From contig URCT01000144.1 in assembly GCA_900546385.1 (NCBI GenBank), positions 1-5,240 of the forward strand: a stretch of 5,240 nt of DNA, read 5' to 3'. Source of the DNA: an uncultured Eubacteriales bacterium. GTDB lineage: Bacteria > Bacillota > Clostridia > Oscillospirales > CAG-382. Below the pieces are notes generated by a model. It saw only the letters and a program-made list of their open reading frames with translations. It searched no databases and was not told where the DNA came from. The position numbers and the translations under genes were made by a program. Shown here one piece after another: positions 1 to 5,186 of this stretch (position 1 is its first letter; each line of letters starts with the position of its first letter).

Positions 1-85
1 AAACCTCTGGGGTACTTTTGGTTCTTTTCGTACAAGCGAAAAGAATAAAACCGTTTCCCTTGCCGGGAACATCGAGGTTTTCCAA

Positions 86-139
86 ACCTCGATTCAGCTC
101 GCCGCAATGGCGGCTTCGCACAAACAAAATTAAATCCTT
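86..139 (-). repeat. Left copy of 54-bp inverted repeat
   Basis: The reverse complement of this segment begins AAGGATTTAATTTTGTT and ends ATCGAGGT. It aligns without gaps to 5187-5240, with 42 of 54 identical bases by my count. This copy contains an intact small hairpin (101-114) and one arm of the 71-93 hairpin. Confidence 0.8.
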
Positions 140-158
140 CGCCGCTTTGCGGCGACCA

Positions 159-194
159 TTGTCCTACTTTTTGTAAAGCACAAAAGTAGGACAA
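159..194. repeat. 13-bp perfect palindrome
   Basis: This is the longest hairpin of the left array: arm TTGTCCTACTTTT (159-171) pairs perfectly with AAAAGTAGGACAA (182-194) around a 10-base loop. On the plus strand it runs into a short A-run, and on the minus strand the run of T (197-193) lies at its start. It is therefore not a textbook terminator on either strand. It may be a repeat unit or an RNA-level structure; no function is assigned. Confidence 0.7.
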
Positions 195-233
195 AAAGCC
201 TTTGCCCCATTCGGGGCAGCACGCTCCGCGTGC
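193..233 (-). terminator. Possible weak terminator of the araC-type gene
   Basis: Reading leftward from the regulator, two adjacent 6-bp GC-rich hairpins (233-219 and 218-203) are followed by AAGGC and then TTTTT (197-193 on the minus strand). The five-base gap before the T-run makes this a poor match to an intrinsic terminator. It is nevertheless the best candidate downstream of the regulator. The hairpin at 274-258, just after the stop codon, has no T-run directly behind it. Confidence 0.3.
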
Positions 234-286
234 AAAAAGCGTCCTTTCGGGAGTTTCGAGATTTCACAAATCTCCATGCGGCACAC

Positions 287-1120
287 TTAAGCGCGCCGCA
301 TGGCTCCCGGTGTTTTTCGGTAGTACTTTTTGAATACGACCGAAAAGCTTTCCGGGGTGGAATAGTTTAAGGTCTCGGCAATCTGCGAGACTGAAAGAGA
401 TGTGTTTTCCAAATAAAATACAGCGCGGCGCATGCGTATTTCGTTTCGCAGTTCCACAATGTTTTTTCCGTACTCGGCGGTGACTATGCGCAAGACCTGC
501 CGTTCGGACATAAATAAAGCGTCGCAAAGCTCCCGAAAGCTCTTGTTCTGCGAAAGACATTCCTCAAATTCAGCGTCGAAGGCGTTTACCGTTTCATAGT
601 ACCCGTTTTTCTTGATGAAAAGCGCCTTGTCATACACCTTGGCCGTATTGGATCGGCGTATCATTTCGAGAAAAATCAATGACAAAATATGCTTCATTTT
701 TTCGTACCGGAGTACCGGCACGTCGTTGAGACAGCGGTAAATATTCTCCAAAAAGGTTGGATCGTATTCGGCAAAAAATGGCTCGCCGCCCAAAAGCAGT
801 TCACAGAACGCGCTGTAAGTGTCGAGAATATCTGTGCCGGAGCAGGCCTTTCGAAACACAAACAACAGTGCGATACGGTTATACGATGTATCGCAAGCAA
901 CATCATGGTACAGCCGCGGCGGAATCAGACACGCATTTCGTCCGGTGATTTGCCTTTTCCCAAAATCGCCGGAAATGACGGCTTCGCCCTTTAAGGCGAT
1001 AAACAGCTCAGGCATGGCATGAATATGCGGCGGTGTGACGGGTTGTGCGAAAGTGTAGGAACCGGCATTTTCAAAAAAAGTGAATTCCGTATTGCCCAAA
1101 ACAAAAGAAAACGGTTGCAT
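287..1120 (-). CDS. AraC-family transcriptional regulator with N-terminal cupin
   Basis: This 277-residue protein has the usual AraC-family length and order. An N-terminal cupin sensor fold shows H32-x-H34-x3-E38-x6-G45, an exact cupin motif 1, and a second conserved block around P67-P68-x3-H72, so a metal site is possible. The C-terminal DNA-binding domain has two helix-turn-helix units, about 194-215 and 242-265. It ends in the family signature: IAETLNYS (247-254), then SFSVVFKKYYRKTPG (258-272). The protein should act in the cytoplasm as a ligand-responsive activator or repressor. The ATG (1118-1120) has GGAGG at 1126-1130, five bases away, and a sigma-A promoter just upstream. It is divergent from the pnuC-like gene, so that operon and its own promoter are the likely targets (inference). 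The ligand cannot be read from sequence. Confidence 0.93.
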   Translation of the reverse strand: MQPFSFVLGNTEFTFFENAGSYTFAQPVTPPHIHAMPELFIALKGEAVISGDFGKRQITGRNACLIPPRLYHDVACDTSYNRIALLFVFRKACSGTDILDTYSAFCELLLGGEPFFAEYDPTFLENIYRCLNDVPVLRYEKMKHILSLIFLEMIRRSNTAKVYDKALFIKKNGYYETVNAFDAEFEECLSQNKSFRELCDALFMSERQVLRIVTAEYGKNIVELRNEIRMRRAVFYLENTSLSVSQIAETLNYSTPESFSVVFKKYYRKTPGAMRRA

Positions 1121-1146
1121 GTCTTCCTCCGATAAGTGTTTTTTTC

Positions 1147-1175
1147 AGTATAGCACAGAAAAACTAAATTGTAAA
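1147..1175 (-). promoter_or_regulatory. Sigma-A promoter of the araC-type gene
   Basis: On the minus strand a -35 TTTACA (1175-1170) is followed by exactly 17 bases and a -10 TATACT (1152-1147) preceded by TGC, an extended -10. Transcription should begin near 1140, giving a leader of about 20 bases that carries the GGAGG ribosome site. The spacer contains AATTTAGTTT and GTGC, which recur in the opposing promoter. Confidence 0.75.
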
Positions 1176-1201
1176 GACATTTTTTTGGAAAAATTGTCTT
1201 T
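1173..1201. promoter_or_regulatory. Candidate operator: dyad between the divergent promoters
   Basis: AAAGACA (1173-1179) faces TGTCTTT (1195-1201), and the arms extend imperfectly through T-rich and A-rich flanks to a centre near 1187. The dyad overlaps the end of the leftward -35 and sits about nine bases upstream of the rightward -35. A dimeric regulator could control both promoters from this position. I infer, without proof, that the neighbouring AraC-type protein is the ligand-dependent binder. AraC proteins more often bind direct repeats, which weakens this assignment. Confidence 0.45.
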
Positions 1202-1209
1202 GCATATCA

Positions 1210-1238
1210 TTGTAATTTAGTTTGTTTCGTGCTACAAT
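1210..1238 (+). promoter_or_regulatory. Sigma-A promoter of the pnuC-led operon
   Basis: A -35 TTGTAA (1210-1215) is followed by 17 bases and a -10 TACAAT (1233-1238) preceded by TGC, again an extended -10. The predicted start near 1245 leaves a leader of about 46 bases. That is too short for an NAD+, TPP or FMN riboswitch, the usual controls of PnuC-family genes in other bacteria, so protein-based control by the divergent regulator is more likely. Confidence 0.75.
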
Positions 1239-1267
1239 AGACACGTAATCCGAAGGAAATCGCAAAT

Positions 1268-1294
1268 TTGTTTTTTACAGGTATTGATATATGA
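1268..1294 (+). other. Possible 8-codon leader ORF overlapping the pnuC start
   Basis: A TTG at 1268 opens a frame that would read M-F-F-T-G-I-D-I and stop at TGA 1292-1294, overlapping the ATG of the next gene as ATGA. A GAAGGAAA ribosome-like site lies at 1252-1259, about ten bases before the TTG, whereas the pnuC-like ATG has only a weak AGG at 1279-1281. Translational coupling through this mini-ORF would explain how the downstream start is reached. The frame is very short, so chance is a real alternative. Confidence 0.25.
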
Positions 1295-1974
1295 CTCATC
1301 AGCTTTCCAAACGCCTTGTTTTTCTTGTTCCTGTTTTCGCGACAGCGGCACTTATCACGGCGGCAGGCCTTTATTTTCACCAAGACTTTTTCCGCATTCT
1401 GCCGCTGTATGTTTCGCTTTTCGTACTCATCTTTTCCGCTAAGGTCAATCGCTATGCTTTCCTTATCGGCGGACTCAATTCGATATTATATGCAGCGGTT
1501 TATTTTGCCTATGGTTTATACGGCATGGCGGTGTATGCGTTCGTGTTTTCCTTCCCGATTCAGATGCTGTCGTTTTTTCGCTGGAAAAAGCACGCTTACA
1601 AGCAATCGGTGCAGCTGCGGAAAATGACGGTGCGTCAGCGAATTTTGGTGACGGCGGGCTTTGCGTTTGTCTGGACGGCGTTATACCTGATTCTCAAAAG
1701 CGTCGGCGCGGCCTATGCGCTGCTTGACAACACGGTCAGCCTGTTCGGCATACTCATTACCTTTTTACAGCTGCTTGCTTATGTGGAATATACTTATCTC
1801 ATGCTGCCGAACAGCTTATTCTCCGTGGCTTTGTACATTCAGATGCTTCCGGAAAATCCGGAGCAGACCACCTATCTCATCTATGCGCTCTATTCGCTTG
1901 TCTGCTATATTTTTCAGCTTATCAACGCTGCAAGGCTGTATCGTCTGCAGCACCCGAATTTGACAAAGGAGTAA
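1291..1974 (+). CDS. pnuC: PnuC-family membrane transporter (nicotinamide riboside-type)
   Basis: This 227-residue, very hydrophobic protein has about seven membrane segments (roughly 8-27, 35-50, 56-73, 77-95, 118-136, 146-164 and 193-213, plus a weaker stretch at 170-185). The central block from R54 to H101 carries the PnuC pattern: N63, L76-Y77-G78, P89-x-Q91 and W98-K-K-H101. The family imports pyridine nucleosides by facilitated diffusion, with trapping by intracellular phosphorylation; relatives carry thiamine, riboflavin or deoxynucleosides. In the last part, E166 and N174 match the usual YxENWxxWxxxN block, but the two tryptophans are replaced (Y167-T-Y169). Substrate is therefore uncertain. 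The ATG is the first start after an in-frame TGA (1285-1287), although its ribosome site is weak. The downstream gene begins four bases after the stop and its ribosome site lies inside this gene, implying coupling. Confidence 0.8.
   Translation: MTHQLSKRLVFLVPVFATAALITAAGLYFHQDFFRILPLYVSLFVLIFSAKVNRYAFLIGGLNSILYAAVYFAYGLYGMAVYAFVFSFPIQMLSFFRWKKHAYKQSVQLRKMTVRQRILVTAGFAFVWTALYLILKSVGAAYALLDNTVSLFGILITFLQLLAYVEYTYLMLPNSLFSVALYIQMLPENPEQTTYLIYALYSLVCYIFQLINAARLYRLQHPNLTKE
1965..1971 (+). promoter_or_regulatory. Strong ribosome site for the glycoside-hydrolase-like gene
   Basis: AAAGGAG lies seven bases before ATG 1979 and overlaps the last codons of the pnuC-like gene. It fixes the start of the next gene and links translation of the two. 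Confidence 0.85.
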
Positions 1975-1978
1975 GACC

Positions 1979-2239
1979 ATGAGAGTCATTTTCAACGAAG
2001 ATAACAATCATTATTGGTATTCGCGCTTTCATCGGAATATGCCGGTCAATGAGCGGACACTTCGCTTGTTTATCAAGCAGTATGCGAATACCGATATAAC
2101 GGACTTTTCGCTCAATGTCAATGCTTCGGTGTCCTCGACGGAATCGCTTGTCATGCAGGATTACATTCAAAAATACATGGCTGACAGCGAGAACGGCGTT
2201 ACGGTCGATTATACGAACACCTACGCCAAGCTGTTATAA
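1979..2239 (+). CDS. N-terminal fragment of the interrupted barrel protein
   Basis: These 86 residues are what conventional translation would make from the strong AAAGGAG start. The fragment covers the first two predicted beta strands (VIFNEDNN at 3-10, DFSLNVNAS at 42-50) and the helix between them, then stops at TAA. It is too short to form a barrel alone and is not an independent gene family that I recognise. If there is no readthrough it is probably nonfunctional or needs the downstream fragment. Confidence 0.5.
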   Translation: MRVIFNEDNNHYWYSRFHRNMPVNERTLRLFIKQYANTDITDFSLNVNASVSSTESLVMQDYIQKYMADSENGVTVDYTNTYAKLL

Positions 2240-2248
2240 GACTTGAAA

Positions 2249-3499
2249 ATGCGCGGCCTTGATCCGTATGCAATTTGGTTTGATGAAATCAAAAAGTGCG
2301 GTATGCGCGGACTTCTCAATTTCCGCATGAACGATTGTCATGCGTTTATCGGCTGCAAAGCGAGCCTTGTGAAATCCGAGATGATTGAAAAACACCCGGA
2401 ATATTATATCTGCACAGGACGCGAGCCGACCGGCTATTTTGACAAATGCCTGAACTATCTGCTGCCGGAGGTGCGAAGCTATTTTCTTTCGTACATCACC
2501 GAGCAGTTAGAGCGGTACGACGCGGACGGCATTGAGCTTGATTTTACGCGCGAGCCGTATTGCTTCCCGGTCGGACGGGAGGATGAGGGCCGGAAGGTCA
2601 TGCTTGACTTTCTCGGGGAGGTGCGTGAGCTGGCCGATCGGATCTCGTCAGAGCGAAACAAAAAAATTGCCGTACATCTTTTGTGTCAGGCAAACCCGAT
2701 TACCGCTTATGAATGCGGTTTTGACCTTGCCGCTGCGGCAAAACGCGGCTATGTGGACGCAATCATTCCCGGTCCGCGCTTTTCAACGGTCAACCTGGAT
2801 ATTCCTCTTGAAATATGGCGTGCGTTAGTCGGAGACACGCAGCTTGGTGCCGTCCAACAGCTACTTGTGCGTGCCTATCCGAACGATAAATGGGTCAGCA
2901 CCGACCTTGCCATGGCCTATGGGCAAACGGCGGCTTTTATCGCAAGAGGTGCGGATTTTGTCTATCTGTACAATCAGTTTGATATCCCGTCGGACGACCC
3001 GGACGATGAAAACTATGAAAATCTTTACTATGCCGGTTCGGTGACCGATAAATGGAAAACGGTGGCGCGGACGCTCGGACACACTGAGCTGCTTCCGTAT
3101 CGAACGCGCCGCCATCCGTTGACGTATGACGATTTCGCTGGGCTTACCGAACCGACAGCCGCCCGGCTGCCGCTTGTGCTTTCGCCCGGAAAATTCAATG
3201 CTTTTCGCGTTTCGACCGGAAAGATTCTTGAAACGCAGACTTCCTATGTCAATATTGAGACCTCTGAGCCGGTGGACAGAAAGCATATCACGGTCTATGT
3301 CAACGGCGTGCGTGCCGTGTGCAGCAAGAAAGACATGACCAATCACCATATCGTTTCGCGTGAGAAATCGCTTTCGTTTATGTTTCACGCGGCGATTGAT
3401 TCAACGGCGGCAGTGGAGATCTGTGCGAACGTTCCCTGCAAAATCGAATATGCGGAGATTCTTGTCTGCGGGCTGAAACGAGAACGGCCTGCCAAATAA
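2249..3499 (+). CDS. C-terminal fragment of the interrupted barrel protein
   Basis: This fragment is 416 residues if started at ATG 2249, nine bases after the internal TAA; a TTG at 2243 is the other option. Neither has a visible ribosome site, so expression would need reinitiation after the upstream stop. It holds most of the barrel, including RMNDCH and DGIELD, and the C-terminal beta-rich region, but lacks the first two strands. A second conserved acidic stretch, FDIPSDDPDDENYENLYYAG (246-265 counted from the TTG), may form a substrate or metal-binding loop (inference). Confidence 0.5.
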   Translation: MRGLDPYAIWFDEIKKCGMRGLLNFRMNDCHAFIGCKASLVKSEMIEKHPEYYICTGREPTGYFDKCLNYLLPEVRSYFLSYITEQLERYDADGIELDFTREPYCFPVGREDEGRKVMLDFLGEVRELADRISSERNKKIAVHLLCQANPITAYECGFDLAAAAKRGYVDAIIPGPRFSTVNLDIPLEIWRALVGDTQLGAVQQLLVRAYPNDKWVSTDLAMAYGQTAAFIARGADFVYLYNQFDIPSDDPDDENYENLYYAGSVTDKWKTVARTLGHTELLPYRTRRHPLTYDDFAGLTEPTAARLPLVLSPGKFNAFRVSTGKILETQTSYVNIETSEPVDRKHITVYVNGVRAVCSKKDMTNHHIVSREKSLSFMFHAAIDSTAAVEICANVPCKIEYAEILVCGLKRERPAK

Positions 3500-3581
3500 C
3501 AGCCGGCAGTAATATTTGTCCTTTTGCACATGAAAATGTGTGACAGATAAATTAAAATCAAAAAAACAAAGGAGTGTTCCC
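3500..3581 (+). other. Intercistronic gap without terminator; ribosome site for next gene
   Basis: The 82-base gap contains a small CACAT/ATGTG hairpin (3527-3531/3536-3540, GAAA loop) with no T-run, so transcription probably continues into the next gene. AAAGGAG at 3568-3574, seven bases before ATG 3582, sets the downstream start. I found no convincing promoter here; TTGCAC (3524-3529) with an A/T-rich block near 3548 is a poor match. Confidence 0.6.
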
Positions 3582-3647
3582 ATGAAAAAGGCATTCACAG
3601 CGATTTTAGCCGCCGCTTTCTGTGCCACGGCACTTCACGCAGGCGCG
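3582..3647 (+). other. Signal peptide
   Basis: Residues 1-22 of the secreted protein have a basic start (K2, K3), a hydrophobic core rich in alanine, and small residues before the cut site. A20-G21-A22 fits the A-x-A rule for signal peptidase I, and L18-H19-A20 is the alternative. C14 is not in a lipobox context. Confidence 0.85.
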
Positions 3648-5051
3648 TTCGAACTTGAAACCGTCGAACCGCTTCAAACCGACATTTCCCATGAAACCGA
3701 AACGGAAAGCGTTCTTTCCGCAGCCGTTACGCCGGGAGCCAATGTTCTCACCGGCACCAAAAATCTTCTTACTTTCGACAAAGTCGGGGATGAAGACAGT
3801 TTCTACACCTCCTATTTCAGCGGCAAGAAAATTGTTGAATCGCCCGTTACGCAAGAAGGGGAGGAGGCTGTTGACCCAGACGGCAAATACGGCAAAATGG
3901 TTGCGCTTGAGCGCGATATGACCGGAAAAGATATTACGGGTACGGTCGATATGACCAAAGAGGGAACAACCGGCTTTTTAACGCTCGGACAGGCGTTGGA
4001 GGCGGACAGATACTATTTGGTTACCTGGGATCAATACGTTGATTATAAGGAGGCTTCCTGCCTCGGCTGGTGCCTGTTCCCGTTGGACGCAAAGGCAAAA
4101 TACGATTTGAACAAAAATGAAGGCAATGAGCTTGCTTCCAATACTTGGCAGAAGGTTTTTGAAGCGTGTATGCCGGGAAAAGACGTCGCCCTTTTCTATC
4201 AGATCGATGTCGGCGAAGAACGCGGGGTAAAGCCGAACAAAACCACAATGTTATACATGGATAACGTTGGTATTTATCCGTATTACAAGATTAACTACCA
4301 TAATCCTGATGGCTCCGTTAAGACCGAACAGGTTCTTTTTGCCGGCGGCATGAAGATTCCGGAAAACATCATTGAGAATTATACTGTCAAGACCGATAAT
4401 TTCTCGACTAAACCGGTTCAAAAGGACAATTCGACCTACCGCATGATCGGCTGGGCGCAGAGCGAGAACGCGGCGGAAGCCGAAAGTGTTATTGCGCTTG
4501 CCGGTGCGGATGTGGAGCTGTATCCGGTTTGGGAAGACATGAACAAGCCGGTGCTTGCGGATGAGGTTTCCGTTCACACGGCTGACCCGGTTGGCATTCG
4601 CTTTAAGGCAAGCGTACATAAATATCTGATGACGCTTACGGAGCGCGATGTGGAAATCGGCTTTGTGGTTGCCCGTGAAACCGAAGAATCCTTGGCGTTG
4701 ATTGAAGAGTTCAGCGAAGACGGCGAGCTCAGCTTGGATGTGCTGCCGTTCGGAATTGCTGTAAAGGGTTCTGCTTATGCCAAAAAAGCGGACGGAACGA
4801 TGGTCGGCAAGAATTATCTGCGTGAAAACACGGACGGCGTGACCGCCTCGTTTACGGCCTGCATGATCGGCATTCCCGAGGGGCATTACACCGAGAACAT
4901 CCTTGTTCGTCCGTATGTGACCATCGGAAGTGTCAACTATTACGGAACAGTCAAGCGTGAATCGCTGTACAATGCGGCCAAAAACTGTCCGGAGCAAGAT
5001 AACGAAACCGTCAAAGAAATCATCGCCAAGGGTGACAGCGAAAAAGCATAA
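3582..5051 (+). CDS. Secreted multidomain protein of unknown function
   Basis: This is a 489-residue exported protein. ATG 3582 is chosen over an upstream in-frame GTG (3540) because AAAGGAG is correctly spaced and the signal peptide begins there: KK, hydrophobic core 4-18, likely cleavage after A20 or A22. There is no lipobox, LPxTG anchor or terminal membrane segment, so release or non-covalent wall retention is expected. A linker rich in T and E (24-50) precedes a beta-rich region (55-235) with the layout of a carbohydrate-binding-type jellyroll (NLLTF at 61-65, YYLVTWDQYV at 144-153, MLYMDNVGIYP at 223-233). A small InlB-repeat-like beta unit follows (234-318; IGWAQSE at 289-295, LYPVW at 313-317). 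The C-terminal domain (328-467) shows DPVGIRFKAS and RPYVTIGSVNYYGTV. I recognise its style from secreted clostridial proteins but not its function. No catalytic motif was seen. Confidence 0.85.
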   Translation: MKKAFTAILAAAFCATALHAGAFELETVEPLQTDISHETETESVLSAAVTPGANVLTGTKNLLTFDKVGDEDSFYTSYFSGKKIVESPVTQEGEEAVDPDGKYGKMVALERDMTGKDITGTVDMTKEGTTGFLTLGQALEADRYYLVTWDQYVDYKEASCLGWCLFPLDAKAKYDLNKNEGNELASNTWQKVFEACMPGKDVALFYQIDVGEERGVKPNKTTMLYMDNVGIYPYYKINYHNPDGSVKTEQVLFAGGMKIPENIIENYTVKTDNFSTKPVQKDNSTYRMIGWAQSENAAEAESVIALAGADVELYPVWEDMNKPVLADEVSVHTADPVGIRFKASVHKYLMTLTERDVEIGFVVARETEESLALIEEFSEDGELSLDVLPFGIAVKGSAYAKKADGTMVGKNYLRENTDGVTASFTACMIGIPEGHYTENILVRPYVTIGSVNYYGTVKRESLYNAAKNCPEQDNETVKEIIAKGDSEKA

Positions 5052-5063
5052 CTTTGAATCGAC

Positions 5064-5089
5064 AGCGGAACGGTTTTGGCCGGTTCGCT
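5064..5089 (+). repeat. Imperfect hairpin before the terminator
   Basis: AGC (5064-5066) and GAAC (5068-5071) pair with GTTC (5083-5086) and GCT (5087-5089), with a bulged G at 5067 and a loop rich in G and T. It sits in the 3' untranslated region and has no T-run. It may stabilise the mRNA end or be chance. Confidence 0.3.
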
Positions 5090-5130
5090 TCCCATAACAC
5101 TGCACGGATTGCGTGTATCTCTCCTTTTTG

Positions 5131-5166
5131 CACGTCTCGGATGTTCGTTTCCGAGACGTGTTTTTT
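5131..5166 (+). terminator. Intrinsic terminator of the rightward operon
   Basis: A perfect 11-bp stem, CACGTCTCGGA (5131-5141) with TCCGAGACGTG (5150-5160), has an eight-base loop and is followed at once by TTTTTT (5161-5166). It lies 80 bases after the stop of the secreted protein and marks the end of the transcript. On the minus strand it is followed by an A-run, so it works in one direction. Confidence 0.93.
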
Positions 5167-5186
5167 ATCGGGCAAGCTTTCCTTAA

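Larger units (their letters stand above)
1..286. repeat. Intergenic array of short hairpins, no gene
   Basis: I see no credible gene here. The stretch is instead almost continuous inverted repeats: stems 22-30/37-45 (9 bp), 55-59/65-69 (5 bp), 71-80/84-93 (10 bp), 101-105/110-114 (5 bp), 140-145/149-154 (6 bp), 159-171/182-194 (13 bp), 203-208/213-218 (6 bp), 219-224/228-233 (6 bp) and 258-264/268-274 (7 bp). All pair perfectly, with loops of 3-10 bases. Part of it (86-139) recurs inverted at the right edge of the window. Such palindrome mosaics resemble REP-like extragenic repeats; I infer a repeat family rather than a single-copy RNA. It lies downstream of the leftward araC-type gene, so it may be transcribed as that gene's 3' end. 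It could also be the 3' region of a gene left of the window. Confidence 0.75.
1979..3499 (+). pseudogene. TIM-barrel glycoside-hydrolase-like gene interrupted by one TAA
   Basis: One continuous frame of 506 sense and stop codons carries a single internal TAA (codon 87, 2237-2239). The protein resembles glycoside-hydrolase-like TIM barrels (GHL10/COG1649 type). Visible blocks are the N-terminal strand VIFNEDNN (3-10), the second strand DFSLNVN (42-48), then after the stop RMNDCH (116-121) and YDADGIELDFTREP (180-193). The acidic pair E186/D188 is the best candidate for the active site. The last 100 or so codons look like a beta-sandwich. There is no signal peptide, so the protein would be cytoplasmic unless exported otherwise. 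The sequence reads smoothly across the stop (YAKLL-stop-DLKMRGLDPYAIW) and everything after it is intact. This suggests a recent nonsense mutation, a base error, or readthrough. The substrate is unknown. Confidence 0.75.

Noticed and set aside
22..274. CRISPR array
   Set aside because: The palindromes differ in sequence and are not evenly spaced direct repeats.
689..994. Plus-strand open frames opposite the regulator
   Set aside because: They lie wholly inside the well-supported minus-strand AraC gene, have no ribosome site and give low-complexity basic translations.
1239..1290. NAD+, TPP or FMN riboswitch before the pnuC-like gene
   Set aside because: The predicted leader is only about 46 bases and shows no conserved paired structure, too short for these classes.
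2861..3388. Minus-strand open frame of 175 codons inside the barrel gene
   Set aside because: It is antisense to conserved coding sequence, has no ribosome site or promoter, and shows no recognisable motif.
1979..3499. Stop codon reassignment (TAA as sense)
   Set aside because: All the other genes here end at TAA in sensible places and contain no internal TAA.
3540..3581. GTG start 14 codons upstream for the secreted protein
   Set aside because: It has no ribosome site and would place a lysine-rich tail before the signal peptide; ATG 3582 has AAAGGAG at the right distance.
4251..5105. Minus-strand open frame of 284 codons opposite the secreted protein
   Set aside because: It is a long shadow frame. 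The plus-strand frame has a signal peptide, a strong ribosome site and domain structure, while the reverse frame has none and would start in the 3' untranslated region.
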